Source of the DNA: Pirellulaceae bacterium
GTDB taxonomy: Bacteria > Planctomycetota > Planctomycetia > Pirellulales > Pirellulaceae
NCBI GenBank assembly: GCA_024102795.1
Contig: JAGFJK010000122.1
Coordinates: 1 to 47,292, forward strand
Direction: 5' to 3'
Length of the DNA stretch: 47,292 nucleotides
Positions 9,601 through 16,529 of the stretch are shown here, piece after piece (within the stretch, counting starts at the first letter, position 1; every line of letters begins with the position of its first letter). Below the pieces are notes generated by a model that saw nothing but the letters and a program-made list of their open reading frames with translations, did not search any database and was not told the origin of the DNA. The translations under genes were made by a program, and so were the position numbers.

Positions 9601-10234
9601 TGTTGTGCCGAGCCCCATCCAGCCCACCGAGAATCAGAAGCGGGTCATACAGGAATTCGTGAGTCGTGGCGGCGTCGTGGTGTGCCAGGAGCCTGAGTTG
9701 CTGGGACTGGAGTCGGCCGCCTCTCGTGTCTCGGACGAAGCGGACTCATGGTGGTCGAAGGAGCTTCAGCATGGACGTGGCACCGTCAGGGTGTTGAGCG
9801 GCGACGTGACCTCAACCGAGACGCTGGATGTGGGGACCAGGTTCTATCGGCAATACACGCCGGAACTGCGGGCCCAGATCGCGAACCTGGCGAAATACTT
9901 CGGGCTACGCTCGATGGTCGAGCAGCCACAGTCAGGCGTCGTATCAGCGTTCCCGGTAGTGCAGGCAAGAGAGCAACGCCTGGTGGTCCACGTTGTCAAC
10001 TACGACGTCGACTACGAGAACGACACGATACGACCCAAGCGCGAGGTCCAGTTTTCCATCGCGGCTCCCGCATTCCTGCCGGACGCGGTGGACGGTGCGC
10101 TGTATCATTGCGGCCAGGGGACCGAGCGGCCGCTTGTGATCCACCACCGTGGCGACCGGCTCGAATTCTCGATTCCCGAACTGGGGATGGGCGCGGTTGT
10201 CGAGATATCGACTCCAGGAGTACGTTCGCCATGA
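6677..10234 (+). CDS. Secreted DUF1080 (3-keto-disaccharide hydrolase-like) / glycoside hydrolase-like fusion
   Basis: The protein has 1,185 residues. ATG at 6677 is preferred over ATG at 6608 because AGGGAG lies just upstream and an export signal follows (hydrophobic stretch at about 14-28, then SEAQ). Residues 33-100 form a helical, probably coiled region. Residues 134-339 are a DUF1080 concanavalin-like domain opening FDPAGFTRIFDGQTLTDW. From about residue 515 there is a TIM-barrel-like region with a CxxC pair (GHCEHCAANF, about 661) and an ELNNDPLGRF segment. A beta-galactosidase-trimerisation-like Rossmann domain follows (FPFDVVFAGDD, about 945; RVIQEFVSRGGVVV). This combination suggests action on an exported glycoside. 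Catalytic residues of the barrel cannot be assigned confidently. The stop overlaps the next start as ATGA. Confidence 0.85.
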   Translation: MSSAACMPEPRWAVRVAVGMMFLWSSCVTSEAQELPPTIQRLLKKAQTAVAEVQKRVEAGDVPQDVITRLQELDGLMKADKHAEAEVLLDGALNALGIDPKTLKKKGGPTGDAPPQPKPPSSVDGPLPAFDPAGFTRIFDGQTLTDWDGDPTYWSVVDGNLVGTVTPETLLKKNSWIVWRGGLVEDFELVLDYRVSAQGNSGVGYRLAVLDGDPFSVRGPQADIHGADMFTGICYEENGRRLLASRGQSTWIDEPGTHPRLIAQFGDPEQLQGVARKEDWNRYRLVVKGQDAKHFLNGVLMSEVHDHDETNRMKRGLLGVQVHVGPPMKIEYRDIYLKHLGAAPQGDAARPSVVYRSGELLELEHPPSFENLSGQAARLTAPVKTERVNDQDELRIVTRNLAIVRHDLNDIKLFGGSKPYRAAEQLFDLVVAGPDLVVRVPKAGFRLIGRPLDREYRAHLRWNADGRHYDLVSLDSVQRGDPPKSPARRQSFRLGSPAVLRSTTGLELPEWADVVQTFIMLPVRPDRARQLHVSVNGAWAGIPGKYSILPHNPAIQQEYQDDQAAFAADVRKAGLIVPASINTIEGFHALRESVPNLEDMACRNAAGEVVVAGEMILMCSINPDWVQWEIDTGKAAIDAGAQWILLDTPMGASFISGFLKAGHCEHCAANFRSYLDEHYSATEQGERFGIDPFDRSEIARRLTSMQRITPMADSAHLNETTDARLFREFIKCQEETNFATRRHVMETLHRYANERDAKVVFCTNAADLGSQNPGGHWIRGLQFADLVDLFTYELNNDPLGRFGAPQARMPRGKWAAFHKLAYAVHHRRGAALIHSHDTSELRRHAEQGRSSLTWMATQAIEAYAAGGAYVPFHVEIGSFGDLPLERIWQRVFEHNRFVREHSQLYEGEQTSGSLVAFLFLLNERGRTIPAVFPSYLGLAQGFVEGNFPFDVVFAGDDRYVKDLLKAEDLESYDKLVVPSPIQPTENQKRVIQEFVSRGGVVVCQEPELLGLESAASRVSDEADSWWSKELQHGRGTVRVLSGDVTSTETLDVGTRFYRQYTPELRAQIANLAKYFGLRSMVEQPQSGVVSAFPVVQAREQRLVVHVVNYDVDYENDTIRPKREVQFSIAAPAFLPDAVDGALYHCGQGTERPLVIHHRGDRLEFSIPELGMGAVVEISTPGVRSP

Positions 10235-12237
10235 CTTCCCGCGTTGGAACAATGACTGCCGTCTGGGTTACGCTAGGCTGGAGCCTGCTGGCGTGCCTGC
10301 CGGCGCACTCGCAGCAGCCTGCCGCTCCCGACAAGGCTCCCGCACCGAACGAGCAGGAAGCCGGTGGAAACCTTGCCGCTGCGATGCAGTTGTTTTCGAG
10401 GCAGGACAAGGATGCGGATGGCAAGGTGAGCAAGCAGGAAGCGGCGGCCGGTTTCTGGACTTTGTTCGGCCGTTTCGATGCCAACGGCGATGGGGCGCTC
10501 GACAAGGATGAGTTCGCCGCGCCGTTCAAAGAGGGCCGAGTTCGAATCGGCGCGGGAGTTGGGCAACAGCCACGCGGTCCCAGCGACGAGCTGCTATCCC
10601 GGCTGGAAAGTGACTACTGGCCGAGGAAGTCGCGGTCGATGGCACCGGAAGCCGCCGACCCACTGACCTGTGAGGACGTGCCCGGAGATGGCGTCTGGGT
10701 GGATCCGGCCTTGCGGCAAGTCGCGGCCGACTGGATCCCCGTCACGGTCTGGTTCGATCGCCAGTTGCTGGGCGACGGTGCAGCGTACTCACGCCGCGGC
10801 AAGGAGTTGTCTGGCGAACTGCGGCGACCGCTCAGGCAACGAGTGGTAGACACGCTCAAGTCGCTCAGCGACCAGTCGTACCTGAGCTGCGAGAAACAGG
10901 TCCGAGCACTGGTCGAAGATGGGAGAGTGCAACTCGTCGAGTGGCACTGGATCGTGAACGGTTTCTCGTGCCTGGCGTCACCGGAGGGCCTGGCCGGGCT
11001 GGAACACGTGCCGGGTGTGAAGAAGGTCTTTCTGGCTCGCGGGCGAATCCCCGCCATCGCTGGTGCGGGAGCCGTCGAGGCGTCGTTCTTTCCCGATCGG
11101 GCGGAGAAGACCGCGGAACCGGCGGCGTTCGAACATCCCTGGTACATCAGGCAACTGCTGGCTGACAAGGTCTGGAAACAGTTCCGCATCACGGGCAAGG
11201 GCACATTGAATGTCGTCATGGATGGCAGCTTCGTCTTCTCGCCAAACGTCACCGCGAACCTGTATCGTAACAGCCGCGAGACACCAGGGAACGGCGAGGA
11301 CGACGACGGAAATGGATTGATCGACGACTACCATGGTTTCGATTTCGCGCGTGGCACGGCTCTGTCATCCGTCGCCGCTCCGAGAGCCGATCTGCCCCGC
11401 TTCGCACCCTACATGCATGGGTTCATGTGCGCGGCGATCATCTGTAGCACGGGTTCGGAGGACTGTCAGTACGAATTCGGGCTGGCTCCCTCGGCAACCT
11501 GGGCCGGAGTGATCGCGGCAGCCCGTTTTGAGCCGGCCGTGGAGTGGGCCATCGAACAGCGGGCCGATACGTTGAGCATGAGTTTCTCCAGGCCGAACTT
11601 GGGTGAGTATCGTTCGCACTGGCGCAAGGTGCTCGAACAGGCGGCGTTCTGCGGTCTGTGCAGCGCTTCGGGCGCGGGCAATTTTGCCCGTGAGGGTTCG
11701 CCCACGTATGCGCCCGTGCCGATCCAGTTGAGGACACCGGAGGACATTCCCCTGGCCGTGTTCGCACCGGCCGGTGTGCAGCGCGACCTGACACGAACGA
11801 GCTTTTCCAGCCAGGGGCCCGTGAAGTGGGAGACCGAGCACTATGCTGAGGGAACGGTACCCAAACCCGATTTCTGTGGCTTCAACGCCAACCTGCCCGC
11901 CCTGCTGCCCAACGGAAAAGTCCTGCCCGGCGGTTTGAACGGAAACTCCTTCGCCGGTCCGATGGCGGCCGGAACCTTGGCCTTGATGTTGTCGGCCGAT
12001 CCGGATCTGCTGCCTTGGGATGCGCGGGAGATCCTCACTGCGACCTGCACGGACGTCGCCGATCCAGGGGTCGATTCGCAGACGGGACACGGCCTGATCA
12101 ACAGCTACCGCGCCGTCAAGGAAGTGCTGCGGCGCCGAGCGGTGCGGCAGGGTGAAGATCCGTCGGCGTACGAGGGACGCGAACCGGATGACCAGTGGCA
12201 GCCCGTCGCCGGCGCGCCGGGACCGGTGTTCGAATAG
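10231..12237 (+). CDS. Secreted S8 subtilisin-like protease with N-terminal EF-hands
   Basis: The protein has 668 residues. The frame extends upstream to 9748, but that part is a shadow of the previous gene. ATG at 10231 overlaps the upstream stop (ATGA), has AGGAG 10 bases before it and precedes a signal peptide ending near HSQQ. Two EF-hand calcium loops follow: DKDADGKVSKQE (about 58) and DANGDGALDKDE (about 83). The peptidase S8 domain carries a full triad: Asp331 in VVMDGS, His396 in MHGFMCA and Ser573 in GNSFAGPMAAG. The segment at about 350-372 (NGEDDDGNGLIDDYHGFDF) matches the loop seen in many bacterial subtilases. The protease is probably active outside the cytoplasm and calcium-stabilised. 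Coupling to the DUF1080 gene implies joint expression. Confidence 0.92.
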   Translation: MTSRVGTMTAVWVTLGWSLLACLPAHSQQPAAPDKAPAPNEQEAGGNLAAAMQLFSRQDKDADGKVSKQEAAAGFWTLFGRFDANGDGALDKDEFAAPFKEGRVRIGAGVGQQPRGPSDELLSRLESDYWPRKSRSMAPEAADPLTCEDVPGDGVWVDPALRQVAADWIPVTVWFDRQLLGDGAAYSRRGKELSGELRRPLRQRVVDTLKSLSDQSYLSCEKQVRALVEDGRVQLVEWHWIVNGFSCLASPEGLAGLEHVPGVKKVFLARGRIPAIAGAGAVEASFFPDRAEKTAEPAAFEHPWYIRQLLADKVWKQFRITGKGTLNVVMDGSFVFSPNVTANLYRNSRETPGNGEDDDGNGLIDDYHGFDFARGTALSSVAAPRADLPRFAPYMHGFMCAAIICSTGSEDCQYEFGLAPSATWAGVIAAARFEPAVEWAIEQRADTLSMSFSRPNLGEYRSHWRKVLEQAAFCGLCSASGAGNFAREGSPTYAPVPIQLRTPEDIPLAVFAPAGVQRDLTRTSFSSQGPVKWETEHYAEGTVPKPDFCGFNANLPALLPNGKVLPGGLNGNSFAGPMAAGTLALMLSADPDLLPWDAREILTATCTDVADPGVDSQTGHGLINSYRAVKEVLRRRAVRQGEDPSAYEGREPDDQWQPVAGAPGPVFE

Positions 12238-12410
12238 AGCCGGACGCCTCGCGGGAGCGATTGGCTGCCACGAGACGTCCGACGTCACTTGCCAGCGATA
12301 CATCTGGCATCGCCGCAGTTTGGCGAGTGCCGGTCCTGGCTACGGGACGTTGATGATCGCCTTGCCGTTGATGGCAGAACCCTCACCGGAGCCACCGTCC
12401 AGGAAAGATC

Positions 12411-12706
12411 AGGAAAGATCAGACACCCAGAATCCGAACGGCTGGGCGGCGGGACTAGCGGATGGAGAGGTGGGCGGGCGGTCCGGCGGAGGGGAGAAAG
12501 GAAGAGCCGGCGGGGCGTGATTCGGCCGGAAGTGGTGGGCGACGGGTGAGAAGAGCCGCGTCAGGCAGCTTCGAGACGCGGCATCCTGGCACGCTCAGCG
12601 GACCGCTCGAGATTGCGTCGCGGGAGGCTGATCGAATGGCGGGAGACGTGCTCCGGCAACGGCGTGGTGGGGTTGACGATCAAGCTCGTCGATCGTTGTC
12701 ACGCCT
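12411..12706 (+). repeat. Dispersed repeat, copy 2
   Basis: The left edge is GGAAAGATCAGACACCCA, preceded by a direct duplication of AGGAAAGATC (12411-12430). The right part matches copy 1: TTCGAGACGCGGCATCCTGG, GGACCGCTCGAGAT, GTGCTCCGGCAACGG and GATCAAGCTCG. It has the same orientation as copy 1. Protein frames across it are shifted relative to copy 1, which argues against a conserved coding function. It lies 174 bp after the subtilase stop. The stretch 12238-12410 holds nothing I recognise. Confidence 0.75.
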
Positions 12707-12731
12707 GCCGGCGCAGACCATTGCCGGCCCG

Positions 12732-13500
12732 TCAGCCGAATGTCGCTCGGCAGTTCCGCATTCCCTTGACCCAACGGTCCCCGCTGCGTTTGAGCAAATC
12801 GCGTAATCGCTCGACCGACCCGACCGCTCGGCCGAACCACTTGTCAAAGTTGTCCACTGCCGCGGTCCAGCGTTCGGGGTCCAGCCCGTAGATTCTCAAG
12901 TGTTGCACCAGCGCCGACGGGTCCGACCCTGGTGCCGCTTGCGCCGCCACAGTCTGTGCCACCACCCAGAGCAGAATCCGCACGTACTCGCTCATCGGCA
13001 TGTCCAGAATCGGATTGTCCGACGCTCGACGGCGACGCTGCCCGTCAGGAAACAGCCCCGATAGCGGGCACGGCTGGGTTCGTTTGACGTTGGTGTGTCC
13101 ACACCGGACGAGACCGTGTCCGCGGGAGGAATCGCGTCGCTTGTCTCATCGCACTGACTACTTTCGGCAGCCTCGTTGGTCCCAGTGGACGAGCAGGACG
13201 AAAGTGGCACGGCAGGCTCAGCGGATGTTTCAACATCGACTGGGGCTGAGGCACAAATTTGCCCCAGTTCGGCGTCCACTCGCGGCGAATCCCGCAGCGC
13301 AGCGTCGGCCTCGCCAGCTTCCAGCGACAATTCGTAACCGCTGCCGCGCGAGCCGTGAAATTCCTCCAGCGACACCTGCGCCTCACGCGCCCGCCAGGCG
13401 GCCAGCCGAGCGGCAATCGCGCTGGTGCGCGACTCCTCTTCCGCCGCGGCCTGGCGAGCATTAAACTCGTGACGAAGCGGGGAGGTCGGAATCCGCGGGA
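12732..13500 (-). pseudogene. Decayed minus-strand gene of unknown family
   Basis: Two minus-strand frames look like pieces of one coding region. The downstream piece (about 13130 to 12732) reads VRCGHTNVKRTQPCP, then DNPILDMPMSEYVRILLWVV, then FDKWFGRAVGSVERLRDLL. It is open upstream of its first ATG at 13001. The upstream piece, in another phase (about 13500 to 13180), is acidic and helical (NARQAAAEEESRTSAIAARL). A frameshift near 13130-13180 would be needed to join them. The 5' end runs into the start of the plus-strand HEAT gene, so the N-terminus is probably lost. No function is assigned. Possibly part of a mobile element, given its place beside the dispersed repeat. Confidence 0.35.
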
Positions 13501-13509
13501 GACCATGCC

Positions 13510-14808
13510 ATGATACGCGTATGTCTCGGGACGCTGCTGCTGCTTCTTTCCGCTCGACTGGAGGCGCAAGACTCATCGATAGACGAACAGGTCGCCGCCC
13601 ATCTCAAAGTACTCGAATACAACCGAAATGCGAGCGTCCGCCGAGACGCCGTTCGCGCACTCAATGGGCTGTCGCGTAGCCCGCAGGCAGTGGTGGCCGT
13701 GCCAGCGCTGATGGAAGTCATCAGGAACGACCCCGTGGGCGAGATTCGCGGGCTGGCGATTGAAGTGGTGGGCCTCATCAAACGGCAGCAGAACGAGCCA
13801 TGCCCGCAGCTGCTGGTCGAGTCGATTTTCAGCGACGACGAGGATGTGCGAAACCATGCGGGCGTCTATGCCGGGCTGTTCACGGAATTCGAACAGGGCG
13901 CGGTGGATGTGCTGCTTCCCCATCTCGACAGCGAAGACCCGTTCCGGCGGGGCGATGTGCTGATGTGGTTGGCGATCGTCGGAACGAAGGATCCCAAGGT
14001 TCTCGAACTACTGCGGCAGCACACCGGCGCCCCTCATTTCTATATCCGGCACAGCGCCCAATGCGGCGTATACAAAATGACAAACAATCTGGCCGACATT
14101 CTTCCCTACTGCATTGAAACTGTCGCCGGGACGGCCGAGTTGCCCGCTGATTTGCCAGACGATGCCCCGGTCGAAGTGCGGCAGGCGCAGAGGCAAAGGA
14201 ATCTCATCACCATTGCCGTGCTGGGAAGATGGATGGACCTGGTGGCAACGTATCCCGCGGAATTGGAGCCCGAGCTGGTGCGCCTTCTGGAAAGCGAATC
14301 GCCGCAGGTGCGCCGCGACATCATTACGGCACTGGGCAAGGCCGTACAAGCGATTGCCGACGCGCCGTCGCCGTTTTCGCTGCCTGGCTTGACGTTTGCC
14401 GGTGAGAACGGCGCAGCACGTGACGAGACGAAGTCAGCTCTGGAGTCGATGCAGGAAAAGTTCCTCCGGCGCGAGGGGATCGAAGCTCGCATCAAGCGCC
14501 TTGCCGAGGACGACCCCGACGTGCAAGTCCGCGCCGCGGCAATGAAGACACTGGCGATCATGAGCGAGGCACGCCAAAAGGAGCCCCGCGCGCCGCAAAG
14601 CCCGCTCGTCCCTTTCCTCATTCCTTCCTCGCACGACGATTTGCCGCGCCAACCCAACGGTGGATACCGATTGCCGCGCGACCTGGACGAGAAGTTCCGC
14701 GACGGAACCAGCAATACCGTCATCCTCGGCGAGCAATGGAACCAGCGCAAGCGGCAATGGAATAGCCGTTGGTCGAACGATTTGCCGTCGCCAGGTCCAA
14801 AGGACTAG
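13510..14808 (+). CDS. Secreted HEAT-repeat protein with DUF1559-like C-terminal motif
   Basis: The protein has 432 residues with an N-terminal signal peptide (MIRVCLGTLLLLLSARLEAQ). ATG at 13510 is supported by GGGAGA upstream. Residues 20-230 and 245-365 consist of helical HEAT-like repeats, for example NASVRRDAVRALNGLSR, DEDVRNHAGVYAGL, SPQVRRDIITALGKAVQ and DPDVQVRAAAMKTLA. HEAT arrays are protein-binding scaffolds. The last 40 residues carry FRDGTSNTVILGEQW, which matches the DGTSNTxxxGE signature of DUF1559 (the prepilin-like H-X9-DG family of planctomycetes). Here it is detached from the pilin-like N-terminus. The function is unknown. The next gene starts 26 bp downstream and is probably co-transcribed. 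Confidence 0.82.
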   Translation: MIRVCLGTLLLLLSARLEAQDSSIDEQVAAHLKVLEYNRNASVRRDAVRALNGLSRSPQAVVAVPALMEVIRNDPVGEIRGLAIEVVGLIKRQQNEPCPQLLVESIFSDDEDVRNHAGVYAGLFTEFEQGAVDVLLPHLDSEDPFRRGDVLMWLAIVGTKDPKVLELLRQHTGAPHFYIRHSAQCGVYKMTNNLADILPYCIETVAGTAELPADLPDDAPVEVRQAQRQRNLITIAVLGRWMDLVATYPAELEPELVRLLESESPQVRRDIITALGKAVQAIADAPSPFSLPGLTFAGENGAARDETKSALESMQEKFLRREGIEARIKRLAEDDPDVQVRAAAMKTLAIMSEARQKEPRAPQSPLVPFLIPSSHDDLPRQPNGGYRLPRDLDEKFRDGTSNTVILGEQWNQRKRQWNSRWSNDLPSPGPKD

Positions 14809-14834
14809 GTTCATCTTGAAGTATTTCTGAACAG

Positions 14835-15536
14835 ATGCCTTCCGCGCGTACTTCCTCCCGTCTTATCTGGCTCTTTCTCGTCATTGTGGCCGTGTTGGTC
14901 GCCGCGACCGTAGCGGCGGTGGTTGTCGCTTCGGTCGCGCTGGCCCAGCGGCCCACCGCCCTGGCGAAGATCGTCGTCGTCTGGTCGGGGGCATCTCCTC
15001 AGGAAGTCGATCAAGTCGTGTCGCATCCGCTGCTGACGTCGTTATCCGACCAGCAGGTCACGGTTACGGAAGTGTCTTCGATCAGCGGCGAAGGTGAGTG
15101 TACGATCTACCTTCGGAGCGGGGCGGGCGTGAGCGGAGCACAACTACTGGCCGCCATACGGCAGGCGGTGGAGAACACGCTGCCCCAATTGCCCGCAGAC
15201 GCCGACCCACCTCGCGTCAGCCTGCTACCTTCCGGTGCGGGCATTCCGGTGGTGAAGGTCGAACAAGTCGCTCGCGCGCGGGTCGTCTTCGATCGCCAGC
15301 GCCTGGACGAGTTGGGCATTTCGCTTAGCGATGCCGCACGGCTGCTGGAAACGGCCCTCGGCGACGATTCGGGTAAGGGCCGGGAAACGGTTTCGCCGGA
15401 CATCGTATTGACCCATCGCCAGGGAGTTGCCGTCAAACTGTCCGATGTCGCGGCGATCCATACGGATAGGACGCCCAACTATGTGATCCGCCGGGCCAAG
15501 AGTGCTCACCGGAAAGCTCAGACACCCAGGAATTGA
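14835..15536 (+). pseudogene. RND-efflux-like porter domain protein, truncated by dispersed repeat
   Basis: The frame has 233 residues. Residues 9-35 form one transmembrane helix. Residues 45-125 resemble the AcrB porter subdomain (VVWSGASPQEVDQVVSHPL, VSSISGEGECTIYLRSG, ENTLPQLPADADPPRVS). Residues 150-215 resemble a second porter segment (VVFDRQRLDELGISLSDAARLL, VAVKLSDVAAI). The remaining eleven helices and the C-terminal half of an RND pump are absent. The last residues, RKAQTPRN, and the stop codon come from the repeat beginning at about 15509. This may be the cut-down 5' part of a longer gene, or a small single-helix porter-like protein whose tail was replaced. Confidence 0.65.
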
Positions 15537-15547
15537 ACGGCGGTCCG
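15509..15547 (+). repeat. Dispersed repeat, copy 3 (left part only)
   Basis: The sequence GGAAAGCTCAGACACCCA followed by GGAATTGAACGGCGGTCCGG matches the left 38 bp of copy 1. It diverges afterwards, apart from a weak CGGCAGCTT echo. It has the same orientation as copies 1 and 2 and supplies the stop codon of the RND-like frame. Confidence 0.6.
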
Positions 15548-15919
15548 GCAGCCAGCGACGCGGCAGGTCCGGCAGCTTGCACAATGACGAGGGTGTGATC
15601 GGCAAAGACGACCAGGAGCCGCTGGCTTCGCGCGACCTGTTTGACTTCCCCCGTTCTGGCCGGCGGAGCGACACCGTGCGGTTCAGGAGGGAGCAAGACG
15701 ACGGCAAGTCTTTGTTGCCTGCACCCAGGCCGCGGCCGACGCGCCTGGTATGGAGATTTCCCGCCGCTTGTGCGCCCGCCAAGATGGGCGAACAGTAACA
15801 GCATAGGCCGGTCCGCAACCGGCGAGGGACTGGTTGCGTCCGGCCTGTCTCGTTGTAGTCGGGTTTGCGCGGCGCGAGGCCGCGTCGAGCGCTGCCGTGA
15901 GGCGGGGGGCGCCAGGTCG
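15548..15919 (+). other. Gap without recognisable gene
   Basis: No convincing protein is seen on either strand between repeat copy 3 and the histone-like gene. Long antisense frames exist but are GC-driven and lack any family resemblance. The only structure noted is the hairpin at 15806-15846. Confidence 0.5.
15806..15846 (-). terminator. Candidate terminator hairpin of the histone-like gene
   Basis: GGCCGGTCCGCAACC pairs with GGTTGCGTCCGGCC with one small bulge, forming a strong stem 74 bp beyond the minus-strand stop at 15920. On the minus strand the stem is followed by TATGCTGTTACTGTT, which is only moderately T-rich. It could act as an intrinsic terminator or as a structured 3' end. Confidence 0.35.
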
Positions 15920-16162
15920 CTACGGGTTGCCGGGGGCAGCGGGAGCCGCCGCCCGCTTGGTCGCCTTCTTCCGGGGAGCCGCCTTCTTCTTGGGCGACCG
16001 CTTGGCCGTGGCCTTCTTGGCGGTCGCCTTCTTCGCCGCCTTCTTCTTCGGGGACCGCTTGGCCGTCGCCTTCTTGGCGGTGGCCTTCTTGGCCGTCGCC
16101 TTCTTCTTGGGCGAACGCTTGGGGGTCGTGCTGGAAGTCGCGCTCTTCTTCTTGGTTGCCAT
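15920..16162 (-). CDS. Histone H1-like lysine/alanine-rich DNA-binding protein
   Basis: The protein has 80 residues. ATG at 16162 gives MATKKKSATSS and has GAGGAG upstream; the longer frame from 16300 has no support. The sequence is almost entirely repeats of KKATAKKATAK alternating with KRSPKKKA, and it ends in AAPAAPGNP. This matches the disordered basic tails of bacterial H1/Hc1-like proteins, and the SPKK turns are DNA minor-groove-binding motifs. It is expected to bind and condense DNA in the cytoplasm. No globular domain is present. The near-exact internal repeats suggest that length can vary by slippage. Confidence 0.8.
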   Translation of the reverse strand: MATKKKSATSSTTPKRSPKKKATAKKATAKKATAKRSPKKKAAKKATAKKATAKRSPKKKAAPRKKATKRAAAPAAPGNP

Positions 16163-16263
16163 CTCGTATGGCTCCTCGTGGACGGGTATCCGATTCGCAG
16201 TAGCCCATCCCTTGCGGACACCCATCCAAGGCGGGCCGATGTGCCACGCTGCCGTCACGTGGC

Positions 16264-16288
16264 GAGCCGGTTGAACTACAACCGGCTC
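16264..16288. promoter_or_regulatory. Perfect 10-bp inverted repeat upstream of the histone-like gene
   Basis: GAGCCGGTTG, a 5-nt loop (AACTA) and CAACCGGCTC form a perfect hairpin or operator. It sits 101 bp upstream of the minus-strand histone-like start and about 240 bp before the plus-strand HEAT gene. Neither side carries a T-tract, so termination is unlikely. The rest of the 367-bp gap (16163-16529) is AT-richer near 16385-16475 and probably holds the divergent promoters, but no convincing -35/-10 pair with normal spacing was found. Confidence 0.5.
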
Positions 16289-16529
16289 CTGGTTATCCAT
16301 CCGTCAGGTGCACCCGTAGAGGCGACGGTCGCAATTCCCGCTGACCGCCGCCGGCCACCTACGTGTTTCACCCAACCTCGCGCATTGAAGCAATTTCACT
16401 CGTCATTCGTCAAGATGAATTGACACGAATTCCACAAGATTGCGAACAATATTTGCACAACCGGCCTGATACAATGCCCGGCATACCATCCCCGGCCTGT
16501 CTCGAGAGCGCGTCTTGATATCGTCCGAG

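Noticed and set aside
9748..10230. An upstream extension of the subtilase
   Set aside because: It is a shadow of the DUF1080 gene end; the ATGA overlap and signal peptide define the start at 10231.
6192..12706. A classical composite transposon bounded by IS copies
   Set aside because: The flanking repeats encode no transposase and no terminal inverted repeats or target duplications were found; only the weaker statement of repeat-bounded modules is kept.
15225..16247. A 340-codon minus-strand frame covering the histone-like gene
   Set aside because: It reads the lysine-rich gene out of phase and crosses the repeat; the in-phase histone-like frame is far better supported.
16420..16475. A promoter from TTGACA at 16420 and TACAAT at 16470
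   Set aside because: The spacing is wrong for any single -35/-10 pair among the candidate hexamers.
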